Source: Amoebophrya sp. A120 (taxonomy: Eukaryota; Sar; Dinophyceae; Syndiniales; Amoebophryaceae). Taken from it: a stretch of 64,000 nt of DNA. The stretch spans positions 7,334,548-7,398,547 of the forward strand of contig CAJINV010000004.1 of NCBI GenBank assembly GCA_905178155.1, in the 5' to 3' direction. Position 1 is the first letter of the stretch, and each line of letters begins with the position of its first letter. The notes under the pieces were generated by a model. The model had not been told where the DNA came from. It worked only from the letters and a program-made list of their open reading frames with translations, and did not search any database. Shown piece by piece: positions 41,651 to 55,600 of this stretch. The position numbers and the translations under genes were made by a program.

Positions 41651-43611
41651 CTACAGATCCTTCTTGTCATCAATCTTTTCAACAGAAGAAGGAACTACTG
41701 GTACTATTGGCGCTGGTAGTGCCGGAGATGCCTCCTCGTCGCGACTTCCTTTTGTCTTTTCGTCCGCTGTCAGAGACGACGTTGCAGTAGTAGAATTATC
41801 TGTGGCCGCGCCAGCAGTCGCCGTTGCGGGCTTCATGATCCCCTTCTCGTCTGTCGTCGCTGCTGCAGAAGTGCTGTTGGTCGCAGGTGCGGCTGCCTCG
41901 CAACTATTCACCGTGCTAGCCGCAGGAAGTGATGGCTTTTTTGCACTGGTTCCAGATGACTTGTTCTCATGTACTTCCGCAGCGACTGTACTAGAATCCT
42001 TTGCCGAAGCCGTAGCCCTGGTTGCGGACATTTTGCTGCTCCCTGTAGTTGCTTCACCTCCTGCACTATTGTTCTTCTCCGGAACTGCCTCGTGGTGCTT
42101 GCCCTCGAGCAATAACTTCGACGTTGCGGTCGCGCTAGTAGTGGCAGAGGCTGCATTTATGGTCGCTGTTTGCGGTTTTTGCTTTTCTCCGAAAGTTTTG
42201 TCCAACACCAAGGATGCAGAAGTTGCTGGTGCAAGAACAGGTGGCGCCTTTATTCCTATCTTCCCGAGCGCCTCCTTCGCAGATGCCAGGACCGCCCTCG
42301 CAGAAGATCGTCCCGAAGAACTACAAGTAGACGTTGGTACTACTATCCCCGCAGCACCAGCTGGTGCACCCAACTTGCTCCCCTGCAAAGATTTTCTGCT
42401 CGGCAACTTCTGCAGCGCAGCTTTCTGCACACCTCCACCTATGGCTGCAGCACCACCCCCGCCACGTTGAGGGAGTTTCTGCAGGGGTCCGATCTTCATC
42501 TGCCCGCGTGGCGGTAGCTTCTGCAGTTTATTCGTTGCACCAGCAGCTCCCTTCGAACATGTTTTGCTCACGAACGTGACCTCAGCCGAGTCCGCATCCT
42601 CGTCGTGATCTAGCAGCTCTTGGTTTGATGTTTTCGCAGATGATGTGGCTTGTTTTTGTCTATCTCCTTTGACCTTTTTCAATTTCATCCCAGAAGTGGA
42701 GCTGCTGCTTCCTCCAGCGGTGTTGCTACTGTTCGCCTTTTGATGTTGCGCGCTCAACGTCGTGGCATGCTGTTGTACAGCCAAAGTAGATTGAATGTTG
42801 TCCTTGTTTATTCCACTAGTACCCGTAGTGCTGGTCCTTCTCTTCTTACTTGCTGCACTAGTACCCGAACGCGTAGCTCCCGCCGCTCGATTACTCGTCG
42901 CCCCACTTCTCGTCTTGCTGCTCTGCTGCGCAAGCACCTGCTCCGTGCTGCGGGTCTTGCTTCCCCGAACAACTGCCCTAGAGCTTTTGTCCTGCTCCCG
43001 ACTTCTCTTCCGCTTGATTGCCGGCGGCAGTGGCTCTTCGTCCTCGGTTTTCGTGCCCTCGAGATTTAAGGATTTGTCGCTCTTCGAAGTTGTCGCGGTC
43101 TTATCTTCCATTTCGTCCGACCCAACACAACTACCGGACCGCCTGCGACCGCCACTTGAAGTTGTTTTATTCCGGGTCTTCTTGTGCTTCTTGTGGTCCT
43201 TGTCACGATGTTGACCAGTACAACTCCTGGAACTTTGCAGCCCTCGATCCTCCTTGTCTTTAGTGCCATTTCCTTCGTTCTTGGAACTGGACGACTTTTT
43301 GTGCTTCTTCTCCTTTTTCTTTCCGCTGCTCAAATGCTGAGCGTTCTTCCGCGCCTTTAAATCACGGTGCCTGGGGATGCGCGGTGAATTGATCACCGGC
43401 TCAATCCGCATACTGGGGTCGTCAAACGCATTTGTCTGGGGCTTTTCACCACGCCGCCGCTTGGGTTCGTGCTTGGAAGAAGAGGTCGTCCGGGTGGTCG
43501 GCTGCTGCTGCTGCTGTTGTGCGGCCGCGGCGGAGAATTCCTGCTCGGGCGCTGCATTTTTAATACCGGCGATAACGCTGGCGACATCCTTGTCTTTCGA
43601 AGAAGTAGTAC
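41651..43611 (-). CDS. Last exon of the giant gene: Lys/Ser-rich low-complexity tail
   Basis: It follows a GT-AG intron (43818-43612) and starts GTTSSKDKDVASVIAGIKNA. It has a Gln run, basic nuclear-signal-like clusters (KHEPKRRRGEK, KKKEKKHKKSSSS, IKRKRSREQDK) and long Ala/Thr/Ser tracts. KLQKLPPRG, PLQKLPQRG and ALQKLPSRK form a short repeated motif. Ends KIDDKKDL. Confidence 0.6.
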
Positions 43612-46600
43612 CTGGAGGTGGGGCATCAATGAAATGTAGGTGGTTTCGGCGAGAGCGAAATTTGCTCCTGCGAGTTCAATTACTTCGAGGGCGAACGACT
43701 GATGTGATTCTGATTCCTCCACTAGAACCAAAAACTCCATACACGACGACCACTACCGAACAAAGATCAAAAAAAGTAGACCTTCTACAACCCACTGTAT
43801 TTACATGTAAGTAAGTACCTTCTTTTCCCGCCCCCGATGCCGCCGACAGTTCCACCTGCCTTCTTGCTGCATCCTTCGCTGCGCTGATCTCCGCGTTTCG
43901 TCGCGAAAACTCCGTTTCAATCACTGGCGAAGTCCGGTTGCTCCGCGCGCCGCCTCGGTCACGACTTCGGTTATTGTTCATTGGCGAGCCACCTCCCGAA
44001 GATCGCCTCCTGCCCCTGGAATTACAATCTTTGTTACCCCGACCACCTCCTCCGCGGTGCCGTCTTCTGGACCTCGAGCGCTTGTTGTGGCCCCCGTGCC
44101 GGCGCGTGGAGCCGTGTGATGAAGGTCCACCTCTTGTCCGGTCGCGGTCTCGGTGGTGACTGTGATCGCGTCGACTGTGGTGTCCTCCTCTGTGCCCGCG
44201 GTCGTAGTGGTGTCCTGCTCGGTGCGCCCGGCGGTTGGTCGTGTCTTGGTGTCGCCCGGAATTGGAACTGGAATGCTTGGAACTGAGTTGTTGTAACTCT
44301 GCTGCACTATTGTTTCCGGGGTTCAAGATGTTGCTCCCCCCTCGACCAGTTGCTCCTCCGCGCCCTCGGGAAACCGAGGAATGATTTCGGCTGTCGCGAA
44401 TCGCAGCGGTTTGCATCATCTGTTGGTCCTTATTTCCACCTGCTACATCTTCTTTTCGAGCTGCAAGGACCTCCGCCGCAGGTTCTCCTGCTCTACCTTG
44501 GCTGTTATTCTTCTGCTTTCCCCTGGACTTGCTGCTGCTCGCAACGCTTAGTAACTCGGGAGATGATAGAATCTCTTGCTGGTGCATATTATCCTTGTCA
44601 TTTGGTACAATAGCCGCAGCAGAAGATGATTTGTCTAGTTTCGCCTTCTTGTTCTGTTCATTCTTGCAGTCTTTCAACATCGCGTCTGCATTTGGTGTCA
44701 GCTGCACCTTCAGTTTCTTCTTTTCCTTCCCCCCCGCCGGTGCAGCTGCTGGCGTCTCCAATAGATCAGGACTGCTGGTGCTAGTTGCACCACGACCGTA
44801 GAAGTCGCTGATGGCGTAGGGATTGGCTGTTTGCACGTTGTACGCGCGCTCGGACTGCCGCTGTTGGATTTCTATAAACTGCAAAAGTATCGCACTACTA
44901 GTATAAATTGCATTACAAATTCCCCCAGCATTACAAATTCAATTTGTAATGCTGATTTACCTTGAGAAAGTAGAGATTTGTAATGCAGAAATGCAATAAT
45001 TGCTACGAGTACGATACTTTTGCACAGGATAATTTCCAAGATCTTGTTGTCCTCGTCGTTCTCGTGCATAATTTCCTCATCGCCTTCTTCTTCACTGTCC
45101 TCCTCGCCTTTGTCTACTTGGCTCGATCTCGATTTGTCCTCATCAAGATCTGGATTTTTTCGATTTGCAGGAACACTATCCTGTTCTTTTGCATCAGCAG
45201 AAGATTTTTTGGTCGCTTCTTCTTCGCCTTCGTGTTGTTCCCCATCCCGCTTTTTGCTTTTCGGAGCTGAACCGGCGGCACCGTCGTCAGCGCAGAGAAC
45301 TGCGGTTTTTTCTCCAGCTACTGACTTTGTCTTGTCCAGCTTTTTCATCTCCTGCTTGTTGTTCTCGGCTTTGCTTGCTTCTTTTTGTTCAACATCTGCC
45401 GCAGTGTCTACTTGTTGTTCAACATCACCGCCTTTGGACGACTCTCCACCATCGGAAGCATTATCCTTAGCAGCTTTGTCCTTCTTTGTCTTCGATCCAG
45501 ACTTTTTTCTCTTTTTCTTCGCGCCAGTTGGATTGCTAGAAGCTGCGCTCTTATGCAAGAAAAAAACATTGCCAAGTGTAACTTTGTGATGCGCACCAGC
45601 GACTACACGGATGCTCGTGTGTGTCAACTACATGCTGGGCATGCATTGTAGAGTCCATAATCCAAGTGCGTTTTATTCGCGTGCTATTTGCGCATGACGG
45701 ATCTTAACCCTGCTCATGCCAAACAGATTTGCAATGCTGTTTCTCCAAAAAAGTTACACTTACATCTACAATCTTTTTTTCTTGGATAGCTCTGCACCGG
45801 CATCCACGTGCCATACACCGGATCCCATACCGCTCCCTTCTTTCCCGCGCTGCCTTTCGACGAAGCCAGTGTGCTGGTCGACGCGGAAGTAGTCGCGGTG
45901 GCCATATGGCCCGCCGCAGCTCCGTAGTACCCACCTCCATAGGGGTATATGCATTGCAAAAGTATCGTACTCGTATAAATGCATTACAAATTTTCCTAGC
46001 ATGAGAAATAGAATTTGTAATGCGGATTTACCTTAAGAAAAAGATTTGTTATGCAAGACTTGCATTTATACGAGTACGATACTTTTACACAGGATAGGGT
46101 AGTGGTGGTGCTGATGCCCGTGCATGGCTCCGGGAACCACGCCACCGTACGGCCCTGCTGCGCCGAACATGGCTGCTGGGTTTGCGGCGCCCATGTGGTT
46201 GTACGCAGCAGCCGCACCTTTGTGATGGTGCGCCATGGGATGATGATGGTGATGTGCGGCATGATGATGATGATGATACGGGTAGCCCGTGGCCGGGTTG
46301 ATCAGATGCGCCGGGTTCATCATCCCGCCAGGTGCACCAGTTCCTGCGCCGCCCTTCAACGAATTAGGACCACCACCGCCCTTACCGCCGCCAATGTGCT
46401 GCTGATTCAACAAGCCCGCGAGCAAACTTGGGTTTTGGGCGAGCAGATTGGAAAGCTTGTTCTTCTTTTTCTTCTTCTTCTTTTTCTCCTTCTCGCTGTC
46501 AGAGGAATTATCCGATGGGGATCTGTTGCGCTTCTTATTTTTCTGCTCTTTAGATGTCGCATTCTTGGCTGTCTGGTCCCCCGGCGGCGCGGGTTCTTGT

Positions 46601-49600
46601 TCTACTTTGGTCGAATTCATTTTGTGGGATGAAGATTCTTGGTTAGAAACGGCCGGTGTTGGCTCGTCCGCCGAACTCTGCGACGGCGACGCGATGCCGA
46701 TTTCGTCGACGACAGAGTTAATTTCACTGCTGTCGTCTTTCGCAGAGGCTTTCTCTTGCTCTTCTATTTTGCCCGTCGTGTGGTCAAACTTGTCCTTCTC
46801 GTGGTTTTGGTTGTCCTCACAAGTAGAAGTCGCCGGATTTTTTGCAGCTCCTCCTTCACCCCCCAGGGAATGCGACGGGTCGATGACCAAGGAAGAGGAG
46901 GCGGACGGCGAAGATGCTTTGTTGTTTTGTCCAACTAGAAGTAGATTATCACCATCTTCGGGCTTGTCCACCTTATTTCCACCTGCCTGCTCATGGGAGG
47001 TATTCTCCACCAGCGTCGGCAGCTTTCCCGCTTTCATTTGTGCTTTTTCCTGCTCGAGCTGTAGTTTCATCCGTTCCAATTCCCTTTTCTGCTCCTCGAA
47101 TTTTTCCCGCTGCTTTTTTTGCTTTTCCTTTTTCTTCTGTTTCTTTTTCTTTTTCCGCCGGTTTGAGGAGCCTTCGTCGGAATCGGAGCTGTCAGAGCTG
47201 GAAGAACTACTCTCGGAACTGCTGCTGTTCTCGGAACTGGTAGATCTCCGGTTTTTCTTCTTCTTGTTATTGTTCCCTTGCTTGTAAAAAGATGAGAAAA
47301 GCATGTCCTGCAACGGGTCTTTTTTGTTCAACTGACTGTGGAGCTGCTGCTGTTGATGGCCTTGATGTTGCGCATGCTGCACGGCCCCTTGATTATTAAT
47401 TTGCTGCTGGTTGTGGCTCATCATGCTCGCGTTTTTCCCGCCCACTGCCGCCGCCGCCGCCGCTGCCGCCATCATGTTGCTGTAGTTCGCATAGTTAGTA
47501 GCTCCGGCAGCGTTGTTGTTCATGCCGCTCGCATGCGGTCCATTTGTTCCGCTAGAACCGGCTCCCCCACCGCTTCCCAAATGATGCGAAATGCTTGCCG
47601 CGGGCTTGCCCCGTTGTTCGGAGCCTATACCTCCTCCTGTGGAACTACTATTACCCGGCGCGGGCGGTGGCAGCAGGTAATTGGTGGAATAGGTTCCGTG
47701 CTGGCCCTGGGAATTCTGATTTGCCAAGTTTATTGTGTTGATTCCCGCACTGCCATTGTAGCTGGCCGTCGTGTTCGCCGGAAAAGTTGATTTTGGGTTG
47801 GCAGAAAGATTCATCGGGGTGTTCATGTTCTGCTGAAACGGCAGTTGTTGCCCTTGTTGCCCACCAGCATGATGTTGTTGTTGACCGAGTAGAGCAGGAC
47901 CACCTTGTTGCTGTTGCATCAACTGCGGATTCTGTTGCGGGCCCACGACCTGCTGTGCTGGCAACTGATGTTGTACTGAGCCTGCCCCGGTCGGGTTTGG
48001 AGGTGCGTTTGGATTGAAATTCTGGGCAGAGCTGCCCTGATGAAAAGAAGAGGATGAGCAAGCAGCTGCGTTAGGATCATTCGAGGCCGCGTTCTGTAGA
48101 AGTACTTGCGGCAGCTGCGGACCAGGCATGGTCGTAGCTGTGTTTTGCTGACTTAGATTTTGGCTCGGAAGACTTTCGTCCACCACGCCTGCAGAACTTG
48201 CTTGCAGCTGCGACGAGGATCCAGTAGGACTGGTTCGGTGCTGACCAAACGTCGGGTGAGGAATGCTGAGGACATTCGGTCTACTGCTCGAAGCTCCTCC
48301 TGCTGTGCCCGTACTAGTATCGTGTGCCTGGTGCTGCTGCTGCTGCACTCCCGAAGATGCACCACCAGATGAACTCCCTTCCTGCAACAAGCCGACTCCG
48401 GGCAGCTGACAGATGGGGGTACTCGCTTTTGGCGTGGCAGCGGGGATAAATTTCGTGATCGTGTTGCCAGCAGCTGCATTCATCGTGTTGTTCCCAGACA
48501 GGGCACCTGACTTGCCACCCCCAGCACTGTTTATTCCTGCTGCCGGTCCGACACTAGTAGCCGGCGCGGGAAAACCCAGGGGAAGCAAAGAACCAGCACC
48601 GCTCTGCATCTGCTGCTGTGCGGCCTGTCCAGCCAGATTTGCCATGGTGTTGGAAAGCGTGCGGGTGCGCTCCCGGGCGGCATAATCCACTACTGGGGAC
48701 TTGGACTTAGCAACTGTTGCGGCATTCAGGGGTAACAAGGCGCTGGATGAATTTGTGCTGCTCATTGAAGACGCGGTGGGAAAGGTGCTCGTTGTACTAG
48801 TTGCGGTCAAAGAAGGACCAGCAGTACTACCGGCTGCAGTGCTCGCCGCAGACGCGAGCGGCATCATACTGCCTTGGTCCCCGCAAGTAGAGGCGTTTCC
48901 GCTGCTGTCCATGGAAAGCGCAGTAGCTCGGGGAATCATCTGGTTCATCGTCGACACCACCTGCTGGTTTGACATCAAACCGGTATTAAGGTTCTGCTGT
49001 TGCTGCGTGTAGTTTTGCTGCGGTTGGCTCGTCGCAGGGGCCCCTAGAAGTAGTGGCTGCAGTCCACCCGAAGAAGATGAGCAAGCAGGAGAGCCTCCAG
49101 GCACCTCTCCTCCTCCTCCTCCACCATGGCCACCTTGCAATGAACCTTTCCCAAAACTTTGTTCCTTGCTCCACGAGTGCTGCAGCTTTCCGCCCATTTT
49201 ATTCGTCCCGTGGAACTTGGATGACTTGAAATTGTTGTTCTCCTTCATGCAGCCGTTGAGGAGCATTGGGTCGTGTGCAAATTTTCCCCCAGCATGTAGC
49301 TGCTGCTGTAATCCACCCTTCATCGACGTTCCAGGTTGATGCTGACCACAACTCACTGAGCCGCCAAACACCTCCTCAACACCAGCCGCCGTACTTGTTG
49401 TTCCAAAGTTGTGCTGGCTTGCGATCTCGTTGGCCCGCTGAATCAATACGTGCCCCTTCAATGTCCGTTGCGTTGGGATGGGGCCATTCGGACCATCCTG
49501 CAGAGTCCCGACTGGCAGAGGCAGTGCTGGCATGGCGTCTTTACAACTACCGGAGGAAGCTGAGGCTAAAAATGACGTCGACGGCGCTCCTGCAGGAGCA

Positions 49601-52600
49601 GAAGTACTAGGGCCCGCTGCTCCGCCTAGCGGAATCATGTTTGGATTGATATTCGTGCTACTAGAAGCTGATGAAGCTGCACCAGGATCGGGGAAAGGTT
49701 TGTTGCTCAGTACTAAATTATTGTTCACCATCAAAGAGCTGCTCGAACTGCTACCCAACCCCATCGGGGTAGTCGACCGCTCCGTCGACGCTGGCGTTGG
49801 GCCACCACAGAGAGAAGCTGCGCTGCCGGTCGTCGCACTGGAGAGTGCCATATGGATTGCAAATATGTCTGGGTCTGGAAACTTGTAATGCTAAAAGTGA
49901 ATGATAAACGCACAGCAATACGCAGCCACGCATGACAATTTTTTTGGCTGTCATGTCTTACGTATTCCGCATGGCAAGCTGCGTTTTTGCATGACAGGCA
50001 AGAGGGCCTTCTCGTGGCTGTGCAACACAGACTCTCGAGTCATGACAGACAAGCATGACAAACTTCCCTTCTTCCAGACCACCCAGACATTTTTGCATTT
50101 GATATGCCACAGAGTTTTGCAAGAACTTGTTCGCATTAGCCCGGTTCGCCAAGGTAGTTGTATATCCCACAGAAAAAAGCTGACAGGGCATATTTGTAAT
50201 GCAAAAATAAATACACAGAAAAATCTGCATTGCATATCTGAAACAGCATGCTCTGGGGCCAAGCATGACAGATTTTTTTGTCTATTTATTTTTGCATTAC
50301 AACTATGACCTGCCCGTTTTTTTCTGTGTGATATTGTAGTAGCCGCGCAAGAAGAAGTACTGGAACTTGGCGTGTTTGCGGCTACGACCACCTGGGAAGA
50401 TGAGCAGGACAGTGCATGTGTAGTAGATGAAGTGCTGGCACCAGTTGCATTCCCATTTGAATTATTCGCCGCCAATGTATTGATCCCCTGTTGCGCAACC
50501 AACAAGTCCCCAGGTGGGTTACTCGCACACGACGATGATATTGCAGCTGCACCAGTTCCGGCAGGAGCCGTTGGCACTACCATCTTTTTTGTCACCGTGC
50601 AGTGGGGCGAGCTCGTCAGCAACTCGACGACTTTCGCGAGCAGCAATTCCGAGAACCGCTTTGGCGGCAAGATCAACACGCACTGCAAGTTGTCTGGTAA
50701 ATGGTTGTTGGGACAGTGCAGAACGACCAGCTGCTCGTTGCACTGGCTCACGATCGACTTCGCGAACGGCACCTCCGGCAACGCCCACGCGGCCACCCGC
50801 CGGTTGTTCGGCTCCAAGGAGGCGAGTCGGTGGTGGATTTTGATGAAGTAGTCCGCGGACGGAGACTATGCAATACAAATTTCCCGTACATGTACAAGAT
50901 GCATCACAAACTTCACCGATTTGAAGTGTAAAACCTGTCATGCTGAACTAGGATCGAAGCCAAGTTTTGTCATGCAGAGACCGCATTTGTACAACGTGTA
51001 GTACAGGAGATCATTTACTGTGGATAGGGACCACGTCTGAATTCGCGCGAGCCGGCCGGCGCCCACACCGTACACTTTTGCGTCGAGTTGGAGTTTGGTC
51101 CCGGGGTATTCCTGCTCCAACAAAGTCAGCATTTTCGGCCGGGGCGTCACGCTCGGGTTGGTCGCCGCCGGGATTTCGTTCTGCAGGGTGGCCAGCACCT
51201 CTGCGGAAACCATAATGTCGAGCTTGTAGAGCAGATACGAAACGGAGTGAAAGGAGTTCGCGGGGGAGTTGGACACTTTGCAACTTCCGTCCTCCGCGGG
51301 CGTTTGGTTGTTCAGCGTGGCTCATGCAGTGCAAAAGCATCGCACTCGCTTCGTACTAATTGCGTTTATGCATTACAAATTTTTTTGTTAAGGCCAATCC
51401 GCATTACAAATTGAATTTGTAATGCTAAGTCAATTTGTGATGCAATTTATACTAGTACGTCACTTTTGCAGTTCATATGGCTTTCGCCTGGTTGGAGAGC
51501 ACGAGGTTGTTGGCGATGTTGCAAACCGCGGTCTTTTATGCATTGCAAACATGTCTGGGTCTGGAAACATGGAACTTGTAATGCTAGTCCTACACTCCTG
51601 TAAAATCTGTATTGCGTGACTAACAAAAAAGACGCCCTCCTTGGTCATACAAAAGCGCAGTTTCTCATGCGGACTGAGCATGAGAGAGCGTTCTGCAAAC
51701 TTGTCATGCTTGGCTGCATTGGCAAATATTTCAGTCATCCACGGCTCAGCATCGCAAATTTCCAGACCCAGACATTTTTGCATTTGATATCTTCACGTGC
51801 TGCTGTCTGGCTGCCCGCTGCTGTTGGTCATCCGTGTCGTTCAGCTGTCCACTTTGATGTCCTACTTCTTGGTCGCAGGGATGATGCTGTTTCTGAACAT
51901 CAAGCGATGTAGTTGTCCCGGCATTACCACAGGAGGTGCTGCTAATATTATTTCCTGTGGAGGTTCTTTTATTCCCTTCAACATCTCCACCTTCGCGAAG
52001 CGACGGCGACGATTCACAGTGAACCTTTGGCTGCGCTTGGGCTTGCGTGGTCCTCGTCGTGTCAGAACAATGCGGCATTTTTTCGGTCGTGAGGACACCT
52101 CTTTCTGCACAAGTTATTTCCTCAACAGCCTTGTTTGCACCCGCTGTGCTGCCCGCCCCTGCCTCCTGTCGTGGTGCTTCTGCGTCTTCAGTTTTCATCT
52201 TTGCGGAATCTTCTACCGAAGTAGTTGTGGTCATCTCGGCGGCAGCCGGCGCACTATCGCTTGTTGTACAATTGGAAGTGACCACAACCGTGGTGGCAGC
52301 TGTTACAACATCCGTACCGGTACCTGCATCCTCCTTACGACCAGCCTCGACGTCCTTGTCCCCCGCAGCCAAAGCCGTCGTTGCGTCTTCAGCAGTAGAA
52401 GTCGCAGCCTCGTGGTCTTTCTCCTCCTCCTGTGTGGTCACGACAAGAGCATCATCAGTTCTTTCCCCGGCGGCGGATAAAAGCTGCTCTGGCGCTGGTG
52501 CTTCATCACCACTCCTAGTTTTCGTGGTGCCCACAACATCAGGATTGTCCTGCTTGTTGGTCCCCTCGTTATCGTCGTTATGAGCTGGTGTGGCAGGATG

Positions 52601-55600
52601 CTGGCCATGAAGATCTTCGCCGTCTTCCTTCCTCGCAGGTGCAGGTGGTACGACCAGAGATTCGTCCTTCTCGGCCGGCGTTGTAGCAGCCTCGGTTTTC
52701 AAATTCTCTGGCTCTTCCCCGTCACTTGTGGACGACTCGAGGTGCAGCGGCTCGTGAAGATCCATGTCCTTGGACGATAAAGCGGATGAAACTGCGGCCT
52801 CTTCATGATGTTGCTGGTTAACGTTAACCTCTACTTCAGGAAGGGGGGACTGATGTTGGTGCTCTGACTCGTCTATCGAAGCGGTCTGGGCGGAAACATC
52901 TACTTCCGGAGATCGAGATGCAAATGCAGGAGCCGTACCACTTTTCAACCTTTCGTGCTCGTCTATTTCCTTTTCGTTTTCCATCGCTTCATTTGCATCC
53001 TCCATGACAACATCAGCTACGTCAACATTTGTGTTTTTGATGCCGTCGTGGTCCTCTACCTCTTGCTCTGCAACATTTACTATTTCTGCACCTGCGCACG
53101 GTGTGGGCGTCTCGTCCGCGTCAAGTTGCATTTCGGAAGCACAAGTCGCAGTCGGAAGAACGCACTGCTCGGGATTCTTCTCTTGCGCTTTTGAAAGACC
53201 GGTGTTCGCACTAGCAACATAATTCGCAGCTGAGTCAGATTTTTTCGCAGGAGTGTTGTCATCTTCATTTCCAACGACCTTGGAGACGCCGTCTTGGAGG
53301 TCGCCAATAGTTTCCATCCTGTTTGCATCGCCCTCCAGAGAAATCATACTCTGCGCCGCAGACAGGTTTTCGTTTTCGGCAGCAGACTTTTCGTCGGGCT
53401 CGGTGACACGCGCGTCCTCGGCCGTGGCAGGAGCTGCATCTTCGATCATATTACTGGTGGCCGCGCCAGTACTAGAAGTTTCCACAACTTTATTATTCGA
53501 CGTCGTCGCAGAGGTTGAGACTGTCGTCTCAGTGGTGTTGCATGTTGCTCCCTGTGGAACTTCCGCCACCGGGGAGGATGAGTCCGTGGCCGCTGCAGGA
53601 GGCTCTTGTAGCTCCATATCCCCTTCTTTCATTTCCACATCAACATCTTTGGCGGTGGTCGACGAGTCAACTTTTTTCTCGACGGAAGCTCGTGCCTTTT
53701 CAACAGAATCAGCTGCTCCTGCCTTCTCAACAGAATCAGCTGCTCCTGCCTTCTCAACGGGATCAGCTGCTCCTGCCTTCTCAACAGGATTGGGCACAAC
53801 AGCACCTAGCGCAACATTCGAGGAACTCGAACTGGGTTCAGAAGTACAACCTGCTTGATGTTGTTCCGCAACATTTTCTGCAGTTGGCGTTTTGGTTTTC
53901 GTCTCCACCACCGCATCAGCAGAAGGTGGACTTTCGGCCGCGTCCACCTCCGTGGTGTATTCAGCGTCTAAAATTTTTGCAATCTCCGCCGTCATGGCAT
54001 CCGTGGTGCCCAGTGCATTCGGGTCGGCCAGCAGTTGCGAAAGGTAGTCAGCCAGGTAATCGTCCTCTTGGCTTGATGTTCCGGAAGCTCCGGATGAAGC
54101 TGCTTTCTCCTGCTCACCGGCGCACTTCTCAACTTTATTTTCCTGGTTTTTTGCGTCCTGAGGCAGACCTCCTCCAGCACTACTTGCTTTTTTATCTTCG
54201 TTTCTATCTTCGTCCCTCTTGCCCTTGCTGAGAAGCTCGTTATCGCCTTCGCCAAGCGAACTGCATGTGTTTTTGGGCATATTATCCTTTCTGCTTTGAG
54301 CACGATGATGTCCACCCGCACCAGCAGCGCAGGCAGCGGCATCTTCGTCTTCCCCACACGGAAAATGCTTCTTGTTGATGATCCCTTGTTCGAGAGCAAC
54401 TTCTTCAGATACCGTGTTTGTACCTCCGGCCCCCTCCTTCTGCTCGTCCTGCTGTCGTGCTTCGACCGCCACGACCTCTTCCCCGTTCTTCCGTGATCGC
54501 TGTGTATCCAAAACCGACGTCTCTCCACTCTCTTGCTCGGCCAACAGGTTCCGCGTCCCGACGTGCTGCGGGCTGTGCTTCTGTTCCGTGGCAATCGCCG
54601 CGGCGTGCTCGAGCGAGGACAGGGAAATGGACGGCGGCGCGCTTGGATCGTAGGGGGCGGTGGGGGCAGCTTTGTCTTCGAGGGTGATCATATGAGTGAC
54701 AGTTGTTCTTGCTGAACTTCCGTCCGTCAGGATGTGACTTGGCGTGGTGGTGTCCTTCTTGGCCACGTGGTGCGAGATTGTGGTGATGGTACCACACGAC
54801 GTGGTCGTGATTGTCTTAACGTCGCGGACCTGCTGCTGTTGCCCACAGCTCCGGGGCGACGCCGCGGGGGAGGGCGAAAGACGCGGACTGCTGTTCACCG
54901 GAGACTGTTGCTGGATCAAAGCCTGCTGCAGAAAATCCAAGTTCTGGGCCGGCTCGAGAGGGGGCTTGATCATCTGCAGGCTGCTCGTGGAGCCGACGGC
55001 AGCGGAAAGATGAACGGCTCCTGGCTGATCGTGTCGCACTTGCACCCCCGGAGCTGCCGTGCCATTGGGATCTTGGAAGATGGTCGCTGTCGCTTGTGGT
55101 TGTCCACCAGCTTGTTGGGAGGACGACGTCACCAGAGTTGATGTCTGCTGTTGATGCCGCTGAGTAATAGTAGAACCACTCTGAAGAAGGAGATTCTGTC
55201 CAATAGTAGAGGCAGCTCCTGTAGTACTAGTTCCCGCCACTGCCGCACTCGACGTAGCAGTAGCGGCGACGTTGTTACAGCTTCCGTCCCCCCCTAGCAA
55301 CACGAAGTTCGGGTTCGTACTTTCCCTGTTGAAAGAGCCACCAGATGTTGAACCGTACTTCGGCTTGAACGGTTCCCCGTCCAGCATCTCATCGCGCATC
55401 GGCATCACCCGTTGCGAATGCGGCCGCGCAAACTGCTTACGTGCCTTGGCTGCCTCGGCCTGGCGATCGCGCTCCTTGTACATGCGAAGGGACTCGGTCT
55501 GAAGATGAAGTTTTGTGTTTGTCATTTTATTTGATAGTCGTATTTCGTCCAGATCATCTTCTTTTTGTTCCTTCTTATCATTTTTTCGTACAAAAATCTT

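Noticed and set aside
41625-42470. Long plus-strand open frame (281 codons, Ala/Val/Phe-rich)
   Set aside because: It is the antisense shadow of the Ala/Thr/Ser-rich last exon of the giant gene; the same holds for 42795-43214.
45020-45589. Plus-strand open frame of 189 codons, Ser-rich
   Set aside because: Shadow of the Lys/Glu-rich exon on the minus strand.
46448-47287. Plus-strand open frame of 279 codons, Phe/Ser-rich
   Set aside because: Shadow of the Lys/Glu/Ser-rich part of the giant gene. Phe runs are the complement of Lys codons.
46066-49851. 1,261-codon frame taken as a separate gene starting at ATG 49851
   Set aside because: The ATG lies at the edge of a family B introner. Removing the element joins SVA to LSSATTG from upstream exons, so it is an internal exon; its far end also runs into an introner.
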